A stretch of DNA of 64,000 nucleotides, from assembly GCF_020687245.1 (NCBI RefSeq), contig NZ_JAJEQG010000002.1, positions 170,919 to 234,918 on the forward strand, read 5' to 3'. The translations under genes were made by a program, and so were the position numbers. Source of the DNA: Faecalibacterium longum CLA-AA-H243. Lineage in GTDB: Bacteria > Bacillota > Clostridia > Oscillospirales > Ruminococcaceae. The notes below the pieces were generated by a model. It worked only from the letters and a program-made list of their open reading frames with translations, made no database searches and was not told where the DNA came from. Numbering within the stretch: the stretch's first letter is position 1; the number at the start of each line of letters is the position of its first letter. Shown here piece by piece: positions 42,917-51,332 of the stretch.

Positions 42917-43861
42917 ATGTCCGATATTTTATATGATAGCGGCGTATTGTCAGATGTTGACATAAGAGAATTTTGGGGAAAAGGTATAGAAATTGATACA
43001 TATCAAAAAGGCGATTGGGCATTTGATTTAGATAAACAACTTCAACTCGGTTCAATCGATTTACGCTTTCGTCCTGACTATAAGAAGTTCAATTTAAACG
43101 AAAAGGATACTATCAAATATGATAGTATCCTTCAAAAGAGATATACTACTCCATACGACCTAGATGTTGACGAAAACCTAGTTCTCAATCCTGGGGATGT
43201 TGTATTAACAACAACACTAGAAACTGTCAGGCTATCCGAAGAATTTGCAGGAATTCTTACTGGACGCAGCAGCATTGCCCGTCTAGGAATCATGGTTCAT
43301 TGTTGCCAAGAATTCATCAATCCGGGGCATGGACAGCCAATTCCCTTGCAGTTAATCAACCTATCTCCACGGACAGTCGAATTGGATCGTAGAATTCCTA
43401 TTTGTCAACTGGTCATCCTCAAGCTCCGAACACCATCATCCGGTCGATACAAAGAAAGTATCCGTGCGAAATACTCAGAAGAAACCGACGCTCAAGAATC
43501 CAAAGTATATGAAGATATTCCCTGTCCAATACATAACAAAGATGGGTCTTTAACGCAAGCCAAAATGGAACCATCTAAAGCTGTACATAAAGAGAATGAT
43601 CTCACTTCTCAAAAAGAGGACATCGAAAACTCTTCTCAGAAAATTTTCGCAAACAACATAAAACTTAAAACACTCTTAAATCATTATTTAACACCATTTT
43701 TGCCATCATTAATTATGGGTTTATTTATAACACCTTTTTTCATTTCTTTTGTCAACAAAATGACATTACTAGATTTTCTCACACAAATGCAAAGTGCCCC
43801 CTTATCTATAATAATCGCCATTTTACTTTTTATATTATACATTTTTCTAAAGAAGGAATAG
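42917..43861 (+). CDS. Membrane-anchored dCTP deaminase/dUTPase-fold protein
   Basis: 314 residues. Residues 1-175 match the Dcd fold: ILTGRSSIARLGIMVHC (Arg/Ser motif), EFINPGHGQPIPLQLINLSP and RRIPICQLVILKL. Where Dcd has its catalytic Glu (VLEF-N), this protein reads PLQLIN, a Gln, so classic deaminase activity is doubtful. A hydrophilic linker of about 70 residues leads to two C-terminal membrane helices (LIMGLFITPFFISFV; IIIAILLFILYIFL). AT-rich codon use differs from the polymerase operon upstream. The next gene follows after 2 bases. Nucleotide-acting immune effector is my inference. Confidence 0.7.
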   Translation: MSDILYDSGVLSDVDIREFWGKGIEIDTYQKGDWAFDLDKQLQLGSIDLRFRPDYKKFNLNEKDTIKYDSILQKRYTTPYDLDVDENLVLNPGDVVLTTTLETVRLSEEFAGILTGRSSIARLGIMVHCCQEFINPGHGQPIPLQLINLSPRTVELDRRIPICQLVILKLRTPSSGRYKESIRAKYSEETDAQESKVYEDIPCPIHNKDGSLTQAKMEPSKAVHKENDLTSQKEDIENSSQKIFANNIKLKTLLNHYLTPFLPSLIMGLFITPFFISFVNKMTLLDFLTQMQSAPLSIIIAILLFILYIFLKKE

Positions 43862-43863
43862 TT

Positions 43864-44250
43864 ATGAAAGTTTATATCGCATCAAAGTATATTGCACATA
43901 AAAAAATAAATAACGAGATATACCAAGCTCTAAAGAACAATGGCATTGATGCATTTCTCCCTGAAACCATCAATAATAATGCAACGGACAAAGAGAATAT
44001 GCTTCTTGTTTCAGAGAAATGTTTCTCTGAAATCGAAATTTGTGACATCATATTAGCGGTTTGTCCTTTCGGAAAAAGTGTATCATGTGAAATCGGATAT
44101 GCGATTGCACTAAAGAAAAAATATTTTCCCAACAAGAAAATAATCGCGTTAAATATAGATTTCAAAGAGGAAGCAATGTTGTATCCTTATATTGATATTA
44201 GCGTGAATGGAATTTCCGAATTAATTTCCGTACTAAAGTCAATTGTTTAA
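43864..44250 (+). CDS. Nucleoside 2-deoxyribosyltransferase-like protein
   Basis: 128 residues. MKVYIASKYIAHKKIN start and CDIILAVCPFGKSVSCEIGYAIALKKK match the Nuc_deoxyrib_tr fold, with a Glu at the catalytic position in SCEIGYA and the preceding Asp of CDIILAV. Members transfer or hydrolyse deoxyribosyl groups of nucleosides or nucleotides. Coupled to the DCD-like membrane protein, suggesting a shared nucleotide substrate. Confidence 0.7.
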   Translation: MKVYIASKYIAHKKINNEIYQALKNNGIDAFLPETINNNATDKENMLLVSEKCFSEIEICDIILAVCPFGKSVSCEIGYAIALKKKYFPNKKIIALNIDFKEEAMLYPYIDISVNGISELISVLKSIV

Positions 44251-44587
44251 AAAATATGCGATGAAAATTGTAAAGTAGTACGCAGTCATAAGCCTTCTGT
44301 TGAAAGGTAACGCCGTTTAGTGCGTTAATAGATTCTAGGAAATTTCAAAAAAAATGAAAAAATCGCAGAAATTAAGATGTGGTAAGATCCTAACAGAAGA
44401 ACCTCTTGAATGTTTCTTTCTGCGACCAAACTCTATTCTTACATATTGTCATATAACTTAAACCCTTTTGAGCATTTTGGTTTCGAGGTTCTCATTTTTG
44501 GGGGAGGGGATCAACGGGTGCTTATTGACTGCTTATGTATTTTTGTGCTCGCAAGTTTTATTTCCGTTACAAATTATATATCCGTAA
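44251..44587. other. Intergenic region with a spaced inverted repeat
   Basis: About 340 bases. TCGCAGAAA (44363-44371) and TTTCTGCGA (44417-44425) form a 9-base inverted repeat around a 45-base loop; an RNA structure or an element end are both possible. Short frames here are unconvincing. Nothing else seen. Confidence 0.35.
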
Positions 44588-44590
44588 TGC

Positions 44591-44637
44591 AAAAAGCCGT
44601 GCGACTGTCCCCCGAGAGATAGCCACGCGGCAATTCA
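44591..44637 (-). terminator. Terminator of the small coiled-coil gene
   Basis: Stem GCCG-rich, GCCGCGTGGC/GTCGCACGGC on the minus strand, followed by TTTTTGC, 2 bases after the stop at 44639. Confidence 0.7.
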
Positions 44638-44638
44638 T

Positions 44639-44965
44639 TTATTTCAGTTTTTCGAGAATCTCATCTGCACTCATTCCGCTGGCCAACAGCTTCTTCACGA
44701 GGTTTTCTGCTTCGTTCTTCTTCGCCACTTCGGCGGCCTTCTGATCGGCGGTTGCTTTCTTGGATTCCAGCTTCGTCAGTTCTTTCTGGGCAGACTTGAG
44801 AGCAGTCTTCTTCTTTTTCAGGTCAACTTTCAGTGTGTCGATGTTGGCGGTAATGGAAGTGATTTCGGCAGTCAGAGAAGCGATGGATTCCTGCTTTTCT
44901 GCGATTTGGGATGTGAAGTCGGTGGTGATCTTCGGTTTATTCTTGCCGCCTTTGGTTCTGGGCAT
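44639..44965 (-). CDS. Lysine-rich coiled-coil protein
   Basis: 108 residues. MPRTKGGKNKPKITTDF is basic; the middle (SLTAEITSITANIDTLKVDL to ELTKLESKKATADQ) is a long coiled coil; SGMSADEILEKLK closes it. It resembles small DNA-associated proteins of integrative elements, but I cannot name a family. Own terminator. Confidence 0.6.
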   Translation of the reverse strand: MPRTKGGKNKPKITTDFTSQIAEKQESIASLTAEITSITANIDTLKVDLKKKKTALKSAQKELTKLESKKATADQKAAEVAKKNEAENLVKKLLASGMSADEILEKLK

Positions 44966-45019
44966 AAGTGTGTCCTTCTTTCATTTATAATTTACGAGTC
45001 AATAAAGTCTAATGAGCAA

Positions 45020-46486
45020 TTAACCCATAATACGATTTTTTATTCTACTTTTTAAATCTTTTTCATACTTAGAATACAAAGGTATTTTCCCATTTTCAAT
45101 AGTCGCATTTGTATATGTGTAATCATACCATCTTTCTGGCTTGCTAAGCTGCTCTATCAGTTCTGGTAATAAACTTGTATTCTGCAAAATCATGCATTCA
45201 ATTGCTCGAAGGGGAAGCACTTTTATATGGCTACAAATATAGTTTTTTTCTTCGGTATCTAAGGTTTCTGTTTTTTCAAGTATTTCATATACTTTTTCAT
45301 ACACCTTTTTTCTGGAAACAACGGCATCTTCTAGGACAACTACAATACCGAATATTTTATCTTTTAAATATTGTTTATCCAATTGAAAACATCCCTGCAA
45401 ATAATTGTTAATTTGATTATAAATTTGTATTACATCTTCTGCATAAATCTCAATATCCGCTTCGATTTCCGCAACATCAAATTTTCTCAACTTTAAGCTT
45501 GGTGTAATTGCCTTTGTATCATAGAAAATCACATTGTCTCCCTCAGCTGCAATAACATCAGAAGTCAAGAGTTTATCTTTTCCCTTTTTGTATAGCAGTT
45601 CTGGTGATATCCATGTAACTGTATCAAGTTGTCTTACAATATTATAAAGATAGCTTTCGATTACTTCTTTTCCTATAGCTCGCCGCAACTTATTATCTCT
45701 AAATGTCACCCGATTTAACATTGACTCAGTCACTGCATTCACTACAAGATATGGCGATGGAATGTATGTAAAATCTTTTCCTGATATAAATGGATAAAGA
45801 TACTGAATTTTCAATCCATAATATTGATCAATTATATTATCCTTATACAGCGAAAATAGTTCCTTTTTATAATCATCTTTTTCGATAGAAAGTAATCTCA
45901 CAGCATCTGTATCAGAAAAAGCTTTCTCAAGTATCTTCTGAATTGTAGACTCTTCAAGTTTATCCTGAACTTCTTGGCTAAACCCATAAAACACAAGAAA
46001 GGCAAGTTCTTCTAGTTGCTCATAAGCAACTCCCATTTTATCAAAAAGCACCTTTCTCATATCTAAATTACTATTTTGGAAAGTAAAAAAATAATGATAC
46101 CTATATAGTTTTTGAATAAAAACTCCCTGAACCGGAAACTGCTGCAATGCAGAGATCATCATAAAAAACTCCGGATAATCTCCGCTTTCTTCCGCTGCGG
46201 TTAAACCTTCATGCCAGTAATTCCTTATCAAAGTAATCGTTTCTGCAAATGTTTTTCCGTCTAGTTCTTCTGATGCACAATCATTATCATAAACTATTGA
46301 ATAAGCCGCAAATGCCTCAATTTCCCAGGGCATGATATTTTCTTCACAAGCCTTGTTCAAATCAACCATCGAGCGGCTCATAATTCTACTTGAGTATTTT
46401 TGGCAAACTAACATCTTGCTATCTAATGTATATCTCCCAAGAATCTTCAAAAAATCCAAGTTATGGTGAACAAGATTTTCTTCCAC
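45020..46486 (-). CDS. Orphan protein with PD-(D/E)xK nuclease-like motif
   Basis: About 488 residues, GTG 46486 preferred (GGAGG 8 bases upstream). Helical N-terminal two-thirds with no recognised domain. Near residue 315 the sequence SDVIAAEGDNVIFYDTKA has the spacing of a PD-(D/E)xK core (Asp, then Asp-x-Lys on a beta strand), and a helical C-terminus follows. AT-rich, single gene, in a cluster of defence-like genes. A restriction-like nuclease role is inference. Confidence 0.5.
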   Translation of the reverse strand: MEENLVHHNLDFLKILGRYTLDSKMLVCQKYSSRIMSRSMVDLNKACEENIMPWEIEAFAAYSIVYDNDCASEELDGKTFAETITLIRNYWHEGLTAAEESGDYPEFFMMISALQQFPVQGVFIQKLYRYHYFFTFQNSNLDMRKVLFDKMGVAYEQLEELAFLVFYGFSQEVQDKLEESTIQKILEKAFSDTDAVRLLSIEKDDYKKELFSLYKDNIIDQYYGLKIQYLYPFISGKDFTYIPSPYLVVNAVTESMLNRVTFRDNKLRRAIGKEVIESYLYNIVRQLDTVTWISPELLYKKGKDKLLTSDVIAAEGDNVIFYDTKAITPSLKLRKFDVAEIEADIEIYAEDVIQIYNQINNYLQGCFQLDKQYLKDKIFGIVVVLEDAVVSRKKVYEKVYEILEKTETLDTEEKNYICSHIKVLPLRAIECMILQNTSLLPELIEQLSKPERWYDYTYTNATIENGKIPLYSKYEKDLKSRIKNRIMG

Positions 46487-46626
46487 CAAGATTCCTCCTT
46501 CACATTGTATCCAATGATTTGCATGTTATAGTATCAATTAATACCTTGTCTTATCTCTATAAACATATTTTAGACATTACTTAACTTCTTTGCATCTTAG
46601 CCACATTCTCATGTGTTGCCTGCTGC

Positions 46627-46875
46627 TCACCACGGAGAGGTATGCAAAGTTTCGAGCAGCAATGGGAGCTCACGCTCCCACAATTCATGTGATAGATCCA
46701 TAGCGCTTCCACAACGTGGACACCTTGGAAATTCCGCGCCCTACTTATAGGAACACACCTCATTCACCTTCCTCGGCCACCGGTAAGTAGGGGAAAGCAG
46801 AAGCTCATGCAGTACTCGTGTGGACCGTACATCCCAATTCCAGTTATCATCGAACCAATCTAATTTATTTTTCAT
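46627..46875 (-). pseudogene. Small zinc-ribbon gene with in-frame TAG
   Basis: A strong GGAGGTG site precedes ATG 46875. The frame reads MKNKLDWFDDNWNWDVRSTR and on to VNEVCSYK, then TAG at 46743-46741, then continues in the same frame with AEFPRCPRCGSAMDLSHELW to a stop at 46629. CSYK...CPRCGS would make a zinc ribbon, so the TAG splits one small protein. The last 70 bases recur at 53127-53195. Confidence 0.5.
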
Positions 46876-47119
46876 GTGATTTACACCTCCAATGAGTATT
46901 GTAGAATCGTGGGTATCAACGCTTTTGCGACCGCTGTGGACAAAGGTTGAACTGGAGTGGTTTTGATGATGTAGAAGTACGGTACATAGGGTGGGACGGA
47001 GTCGAGGATAAAGATTAGTTTTATGATTTAATTAAACCACACTTCACCAGTTCTTACAAGGACTTGGCACTTTTATCTTTTTCGGAGAGGATATATTCCA
47101 TTACTGGCCACGGATTCGT
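46876..47119. other. Intergenic region
   Basis: About 245 bases between the small zinc-ribbon gene and the AraC-RmlC fusion gene. No gene or clear structure seen. Confidence 0.3.
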
Positions 47120-48538
47120 TTACCAGTTGAATTCCGAATCGTACCTCACGGCTTTAGCCGCAGCAGCACAGAAATCGTTATCCACACACCACTGCATCAG
47201 GGTGTCATCTTCCAAGGTCAGATATCCGTGGGCGAAGCCTCTCGGAATGTACATCTGTTTCTGGTTTTCAAAGGACAGAATCTCTCCATACGCATGACCG
47301 TAGTTTTCTCCGGGTCTCAAATCCACAGCCACATTAAATATGCTCCCGTGCAGACAAGATACCAGCTTTGCCTGCACGTATTCACCCTCTTGAAAGTGTA
47401 GTCCACGCAGCGTTCCAGCTTTTTTGCTGAATCCTTGGTTGATTTGAAGCACATGGAATCCCTCTGCTGACACAGACATCCATCCCCGGAAGTCTTCAAA
47501 ACGCCGTGTTTCAATTATTATTGGCTTTCTGTACTCCCTTGGACTGATGCCTTCTACTTTTCGGAACATCCGGCTGAAGTAGTTTGCATCCGCCATTCCT
47601 ACTGCCGCACCGATTTCATCCACAGTCATGTCCGTAAATCGGAGCAGCTGCTTGGCTCTGGTGATCCGCTTTGAGATCAGATAGTTGTTGACCGTCGTTC
47701 CATATGTTTCTCTAAAGATTTTGGACAAGTAGAACTTATTGATAAAGAAGTGTTCAGACAGATCATCCAGTGCGATTTTTTCCGTGTAATGCTCGTCCAG
47801 ATACTCCTTCACGGCTGCTAATTCCAGCCGCTTTCGGCTCACCGTCATGCTCTCTGGATGCCATGACTGTTCCATCAGGAGAGTTAACAGAGTACCCAAC
47901 TTCTCATTGATCCGCACGTCTCGTATGTAATCGGAAGATAATGCCAAATCGTAGATATCCGTCAGAAGTGTAGTGAACGGTTCAATATCCGCCGGGTGGA
48001 ACACAGGTCGGCCGCCTCGCTCTTTGTACTTTTCATATACAGCTGGAAGAGATGGTGCATAGAAGTGGCACCACTGGAGCGACCAAAGGTCATCCGAGGT
48101 GGAATGGCTATAGGCTTTTCGGCAGTCAATGAACACACAGTCTCCTGCTCCCAGTTCATAATCCACACCTTCGTATTTCAGACTGCCTTTTCCAGATAGA
48201 ACCACAAAACACAAAAAGGACACCAGGTCGGTTCGGGTCGAGGTATAGCCGAATAAGAGTGTGTTTTCATAAATACCGCTTTTTGCGCCTTGCGGAAGAG
48301 TCTCAAATTCTTCGATTTCGCAAACATAACAGCATTTGTACCCCTCCGAGAATTTTCCAATAAAATCCGCCATGGACATCATTCCCTGAAGAAGTTTGAC
48401 ATAACCTTGATTCGATGGCTGAGAGGAGTTCTTGCTCAATCGAATGTTGAAATCGACATACTGGTCAAACCCACTGCCTTTCGTCTGCACATTGGCACGG
48501 TTTTCAATACTCTGAAGACCACACTGATAGCTATACAT
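47120..48538 (-). CDS. AraC-family regulator fused to RmlC-like sugar epimerase cupin
   Basis: 472 residues as read. Residues about 60-200 are an AraC N-terminal cupin (GAGDCVFIDCRKAYSHSTSDDLW). Residues about 225-330 form the two helix-turn-helix units (FFINKFYLSKIFRETYG; ANYFSRMFRKVEGISPREYRK). Residues 331-472 are an RmlC-like cupin: FEDFRGWMS, GTLRGLHFQEGEYVQAKLVS, HGSIFNVAVDLRPGENYGHAY and MYIPRGFAHGYLTL. The usual RmlC Tyr near the end is replaced (LMQWCVDNDF) and the C-terminus is short, so it may bind rather than convert a sugar nucleotide. The start is uncertain because no good site precedes 48538. The separate homologues are at 50428 and 49922. Confidence 0.8.
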   Translation of the reverse strand: MYSYQCGLQSIENRANVQTKGSGFDQYVDFNIRLSKNSSQPSNQGYVKLLQGMMSMADFIGKFSEGYKCCYVCEIEEFETLPQGAKSGIYENTLLFGYTSTRTDLVSFLCFVVLSGKGSLKYEGVDYELGAGDCVFIDCRKAYSHSTSDDLWSLQWCHFYAPSLPAVYEKYKERGGRPVFHPADIEPFTTLLTDIYDLALSSDYIRDVRINEKLGTLLTLLMEQSWHPESMTVSRKRLELAAVKEYLDEHYTEKIALDDLSEHFFINKFYLSKIFRETYGTTVNNYLISKRITRAKQLLRFTDMTVDEIGAAVGMADANYFSRMFRKVEGISPREYRKPIIIETRRFEDFRGWMSVSAEGFHVLQINQGFSKKAGTLRGLHFQEGEYVQAKLVSCLHGSIFNVAVDLRPGENYGHAYGEILSFENQKQMYIPRGFAHGYLTLEDDTLMQWCVDNDFCAAAAKAVRYDSEFNW

Positions 48539-48594
48539 ACATCACAGTGAGGGATTTTTTATTTCCATTGCAACCTATATGGAACGAATCGCAC

Positions 48595-48930
48595 TTACGT
48601 CATAGCTTCCATCATGAGCCTGATTCCGACTTTCATGCCTTCCTCAAAAGCAGTCTTCTCCCATGCACAGCACACCGTTCCCTGCTGGTCCATGATTTTT
48701 TCCCAAAGTGGAATCTTATCTCCAACATAGTCATCTACCAACCTATCCATACCATCCAAGCCACGCATCCACTCTTCCAGTTCCTTTTCTTTTTCCTTTG
48801 CGACTTTTCCGGCAACTGTGTTTTTCTCTACTGGGTTGTTTTCCGTGTAATGCTCGTAGATCAGATCCAGCAGATTTTCTACAGGCGGATAATACTCTGG
48901 TTCCGTTTTCTTCAAATACTCTTCCAGCAT
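48595..48930 (-). CDS. Hypothetical mobile-element protein
   Basis: 111 residues, acidic and helical: MLEEYLKKTEPEYYPPVENL, KEKEKELEEWMRGLDGMDRL, TAFEEGMKVGIRLMMEAM. Start uncertain; the frame is open a few codons upstream. No family I can name with confidence. Similar small proteins occur in conjugative elements. Confidence 0.5.
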   Translation of the reverse strand: MLEEYLKKTEPEYYPPVENLLDLIYEHYTENNPVEKNTVAGKVAKEKEKELEEWMRGLDGMDRLVDDYVGDKIPLWEKIMDQQGTVCCAWEKTAFEEGMKVGIRLMMEAMT

Positions 48931-49042
48931 CTCTTTCAGTTTTTCTATAATGCTACCTACCTTCCTAACCGTGAGCCATACATTCTGCTCCCTGGTTAGG
49001 ATGGATATTACCTCACAGTTCTATACATAGCAGCTGAATTTT

Positions 49043-49845
49043 TCATTGCTTACCAATATTTTGCTTCGGGTGCTTCATCTTCTCCTTCACCTCATCTGGC
49101 ACATCGATCAGCCCGAACCGGTAGAACATTCCGAATATGTAAGTTACGCCCCGGATATCGCCCAGAGCTTTCGGGCGATCTACCACTTCTCCTTTTATAT
49201 TCCCCAGTGCAAGCAATACCGAACTCCACGTCAGGCTCTTGCTACCTTCTCGACGATCGATCCACAGTTCTTTGGTCAGTTCCCCATTCCGCCCGGTCTT
49301 GATCTTATAGGAAAACGGCAATCCGGATATCGTCTTGAACCGGTATCCTTGAAAAGCAACCACACACTTCCAGAGATGCTGTTCATCATGACCGCTCTGC
49401 AACGCTTCAACTGCTTTCTTCCTCTGCCGCATTCGTCGAAGCCCCTCTGCCATAACGCTGATCTGGTCTCGATCACAAAATCCTCTCTGAAATACACGCC
49501 TTTCTTATAAGGTAAATAAGAAGTCACCGATGCCTTTGACAGATTTAGCTCTGCTGCCACCGCTTCCAACGCTTCTTTATAAGGTATTCCCCGTTTTCCC
49601 TCAAAAGCAGAATTCACCGCATCTGCAATTTCAGATTCATAAACACCGGCTGTGATCAATAGCTTTCGCACCTTGATGGGATTGAGAGATAGTATGTCTG
49701 CGATTGTCTGAAGGGAATTATTGGTATAGAGAGCCACAGCCGCTTCCATCTGTTCCTGCAGGATAGCTGCCGCATCATAGCTCGGCTTCAACGGTTTCCG
49801 GCCGGCACCGGGTTTTCTTGGTTTATATGGTCTTTTATCTCCCAC
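49043..49845 (-). pseudogene. Element-borne putative DNA-binding protein, frameshifted
   Basis: GTG 49845 follows GGAG. The first part (KPRKPGAGRKPLKPSYDAAA, SLQTIADILSLNPIKVRKLL with a helix-turn-helix look, NLSKASVTSYLPYKKGVYF) runs to about 49460. The rest of the protein (RDQISVMAEGLRRMRQRKKA to PDEVKEKMKHPKQNIGK) is in another frame to 49043. One extra T in the TTTT run near 49478 would join them. About 265 residues when joined. Function unknown. Confidence 0.65.
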
Positions 49846-49921
49846 AAAAATTCTCCAATCTCACAGCATTCCGATCTTTTTCCGATATTATATACTCAGC
49901 TCCCGGCCACGTATCACCTTC

Positions 49922-50353
49922 TCAGACAAAATCCGAATCATACCGCACAGCCTTGGCAGCTTCACCGCAGAAATCATTATCCACACACCACTGCATCAAG
50001 GTATCATCTTCCAACGTCAGATACCCATGAGCGAAACCACGCGGTATGTACATCTGCTTTCGATTTTCAAAAGACAGCACCGCACTGTAAGCATGACCAT
50101 AGGTTTCCCCCGGGCGCAGATCCACAGCCACATTGAAAATCGAACCATGCAGGCAGGACACCAGCTTCGCCTGTGCGTGTTCCCCTTCCTGAAAATGCAT
50201 ACCACGCAGCGTGAACGCTTTCTTGCTGTATCCCTGGTTGATCTGTCGAACAGTGAAATTTATAGATTGGTCGTATGGCACGGCAAGATATCCTCTGAAG
50301 TCTTCAAAGGCCGGGGCTGTGAGTATTATTGGCTTCGCCTGTCTTGTATTCAT
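49922..50353 (-). CDS. RmlC-like sugar epimerase cupin, stand-alone
   Basis: 143 residues. Same cupin as in the fusion at 47120: FEDFRGYLAVPYDQS, FTLRGMHFQEGEHAQAKLVS, HGSIFNVAVDLRPGETYGHAY, MYIPRGFAHGYLTLEDDTLM. The His of RGMHFQ and the AHG motif are kept. The catalytic Tyr and about 40 C-terminal residues of full RmlC are missing. It is encoded 74 bases after the AraC gene on the same strand. Confidence 0.8.
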   Translation of the reverse strand: MNTRQAKPIILTAPAFEDFRGYLAVPYDQSINFTVRQINQGYSKKAFTLRGMHFQEGEHAQAKLVSCLHGSIFNVAVDLRPGETYGHAYSAVLSFENRKQMYIPRGFAHGYLTLEDDTLMQWCVDNDFCGEAAKAVRYDSDFV

Positions 50354-50427
50354 CGTTGCACCTCTTTTTTTATTTTCGTTTCAAACTATATGCTTTTTAG
50401 GAAAACACAGGGTGTTCTCCCCTGTGT

Positions 50428-51291
50428 TCACCACTGCTTCCGATATTCTCTTGGACTGATTCCCTCTACTTTTCGGAACATCCGACTAAAATAGTTTGCA
50501 TCTCCCATGCCGACCGCAACACCAACTTCATCCACAGTCATATCTGTGAAGCGAAGCAGCTGCTTGGCTCTGGTGATCCGCTTTGAGATCAGATAGTTAT
50601 TGACTGTTGTTCCGTAAGTCTCTTTGAAGATTTTGGATAGATAGAACTTGTTAATAAAGAACTTTTCTGCCAACTCTTCCAGCATAATTTTCTCTGTAAA
50701 GTGTTCGTCCAGATATTCCTTCACGGCTGCCAGTTCCATTCTCTTCCGGCTCACCGTCACGCTCTCTGGATGCCAGGACTGTTCCACTAGGAGAGTCAAT
50801 AGACTTCCCAGCTTCTCATTGATCCGCATATCCCGGATGTAATCAGATGAGGAAGCTAAGTTATAGCGGTCTGTTAGGAGTAATGTGAAGGGTGTTAGAT
50901 CATCTGGGTGGAACACAGGGCGACCACTACGCTCTTTATATTTCTCATACACAGCTGGAAGGGATGGTGCGTAGAAGTGGCACCATTGGAGCGACCAGAG
51001 ATCATTGGATGTGGAATGGCTGTAAGCCTTTCGACAATCGATGAACACACAGTCTCCCTCACTCAGCTGATATGTTTGCTCCTCATAGGAAAGCTCTCCC
51101 TTGCCAGACAGAACGATAAAGCAAAGAAACGACACCAAATCCTCTCTCTGGGATACATGTGGGTGAACAGCCTGCAAAGAGCCGACCTCTTGCAAATGGA
51201 GCAAGGATGTTCTGGCAAAGGTTGATGGCGTGTAAATGATTCGGGAGGAACTTACGGAAGAAGACTGTGGGTTGAATAATTCTTGATCCAT
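50428..51291 (-). CDS. AraC-family transcriptional regulator, stand-alone
   Basis: 287 residues, AAGGAGACG before ATG. N-terminal cupin (SEGDCVFIDCRKAYSHSTS) and C-terminal AraC DNA-binding domain (FINKFYLSKIFKETYGTTVN, MFRKVEGISPREYRK). Very similar to the first 330 residues of the fused protein at 47120. It ends REYRKQW, exactly where the fused copy runs on into RmlC. Confidence 0.88.
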   Translation of the reverse strand: MDQELFNPQSSSVSSSRIIYTPSTFARTSLLHLQEVGSLQAVHPHVSQREDLVSFLCFIVLSGKGELSYEEQTYQLSEGDCVFIDCRKAYSHSTSNDLWSLQWCHFYAPSLPAVYEKYKERSGRPVFHPDDLTPFTLLLTDRYNLASSSDYIRDMRINEKLGSLLTLLVEQSWHPESVTVSRKRMELAAVKEYLDEHFTEKIMLEELAEKFFINKFYLSKIFKETYGTTVNNYLISKRITRAKQLLRFTDMTVDEVGVAVGMGDANYFSRMFRKVEGISPREYRKQW

Positions 51292-51332
51292 ATTACGTCT
51301 CCTTATCCTTTCCTGCCAACTCGTATAATTTC

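Noticed and set aside
44410..44744. Small plus-strand frames near 44410-44744
   Set aside because: No ribosome sites, odd composition, and they overlap the terminator and antisense strand of the coiled-coil gene.
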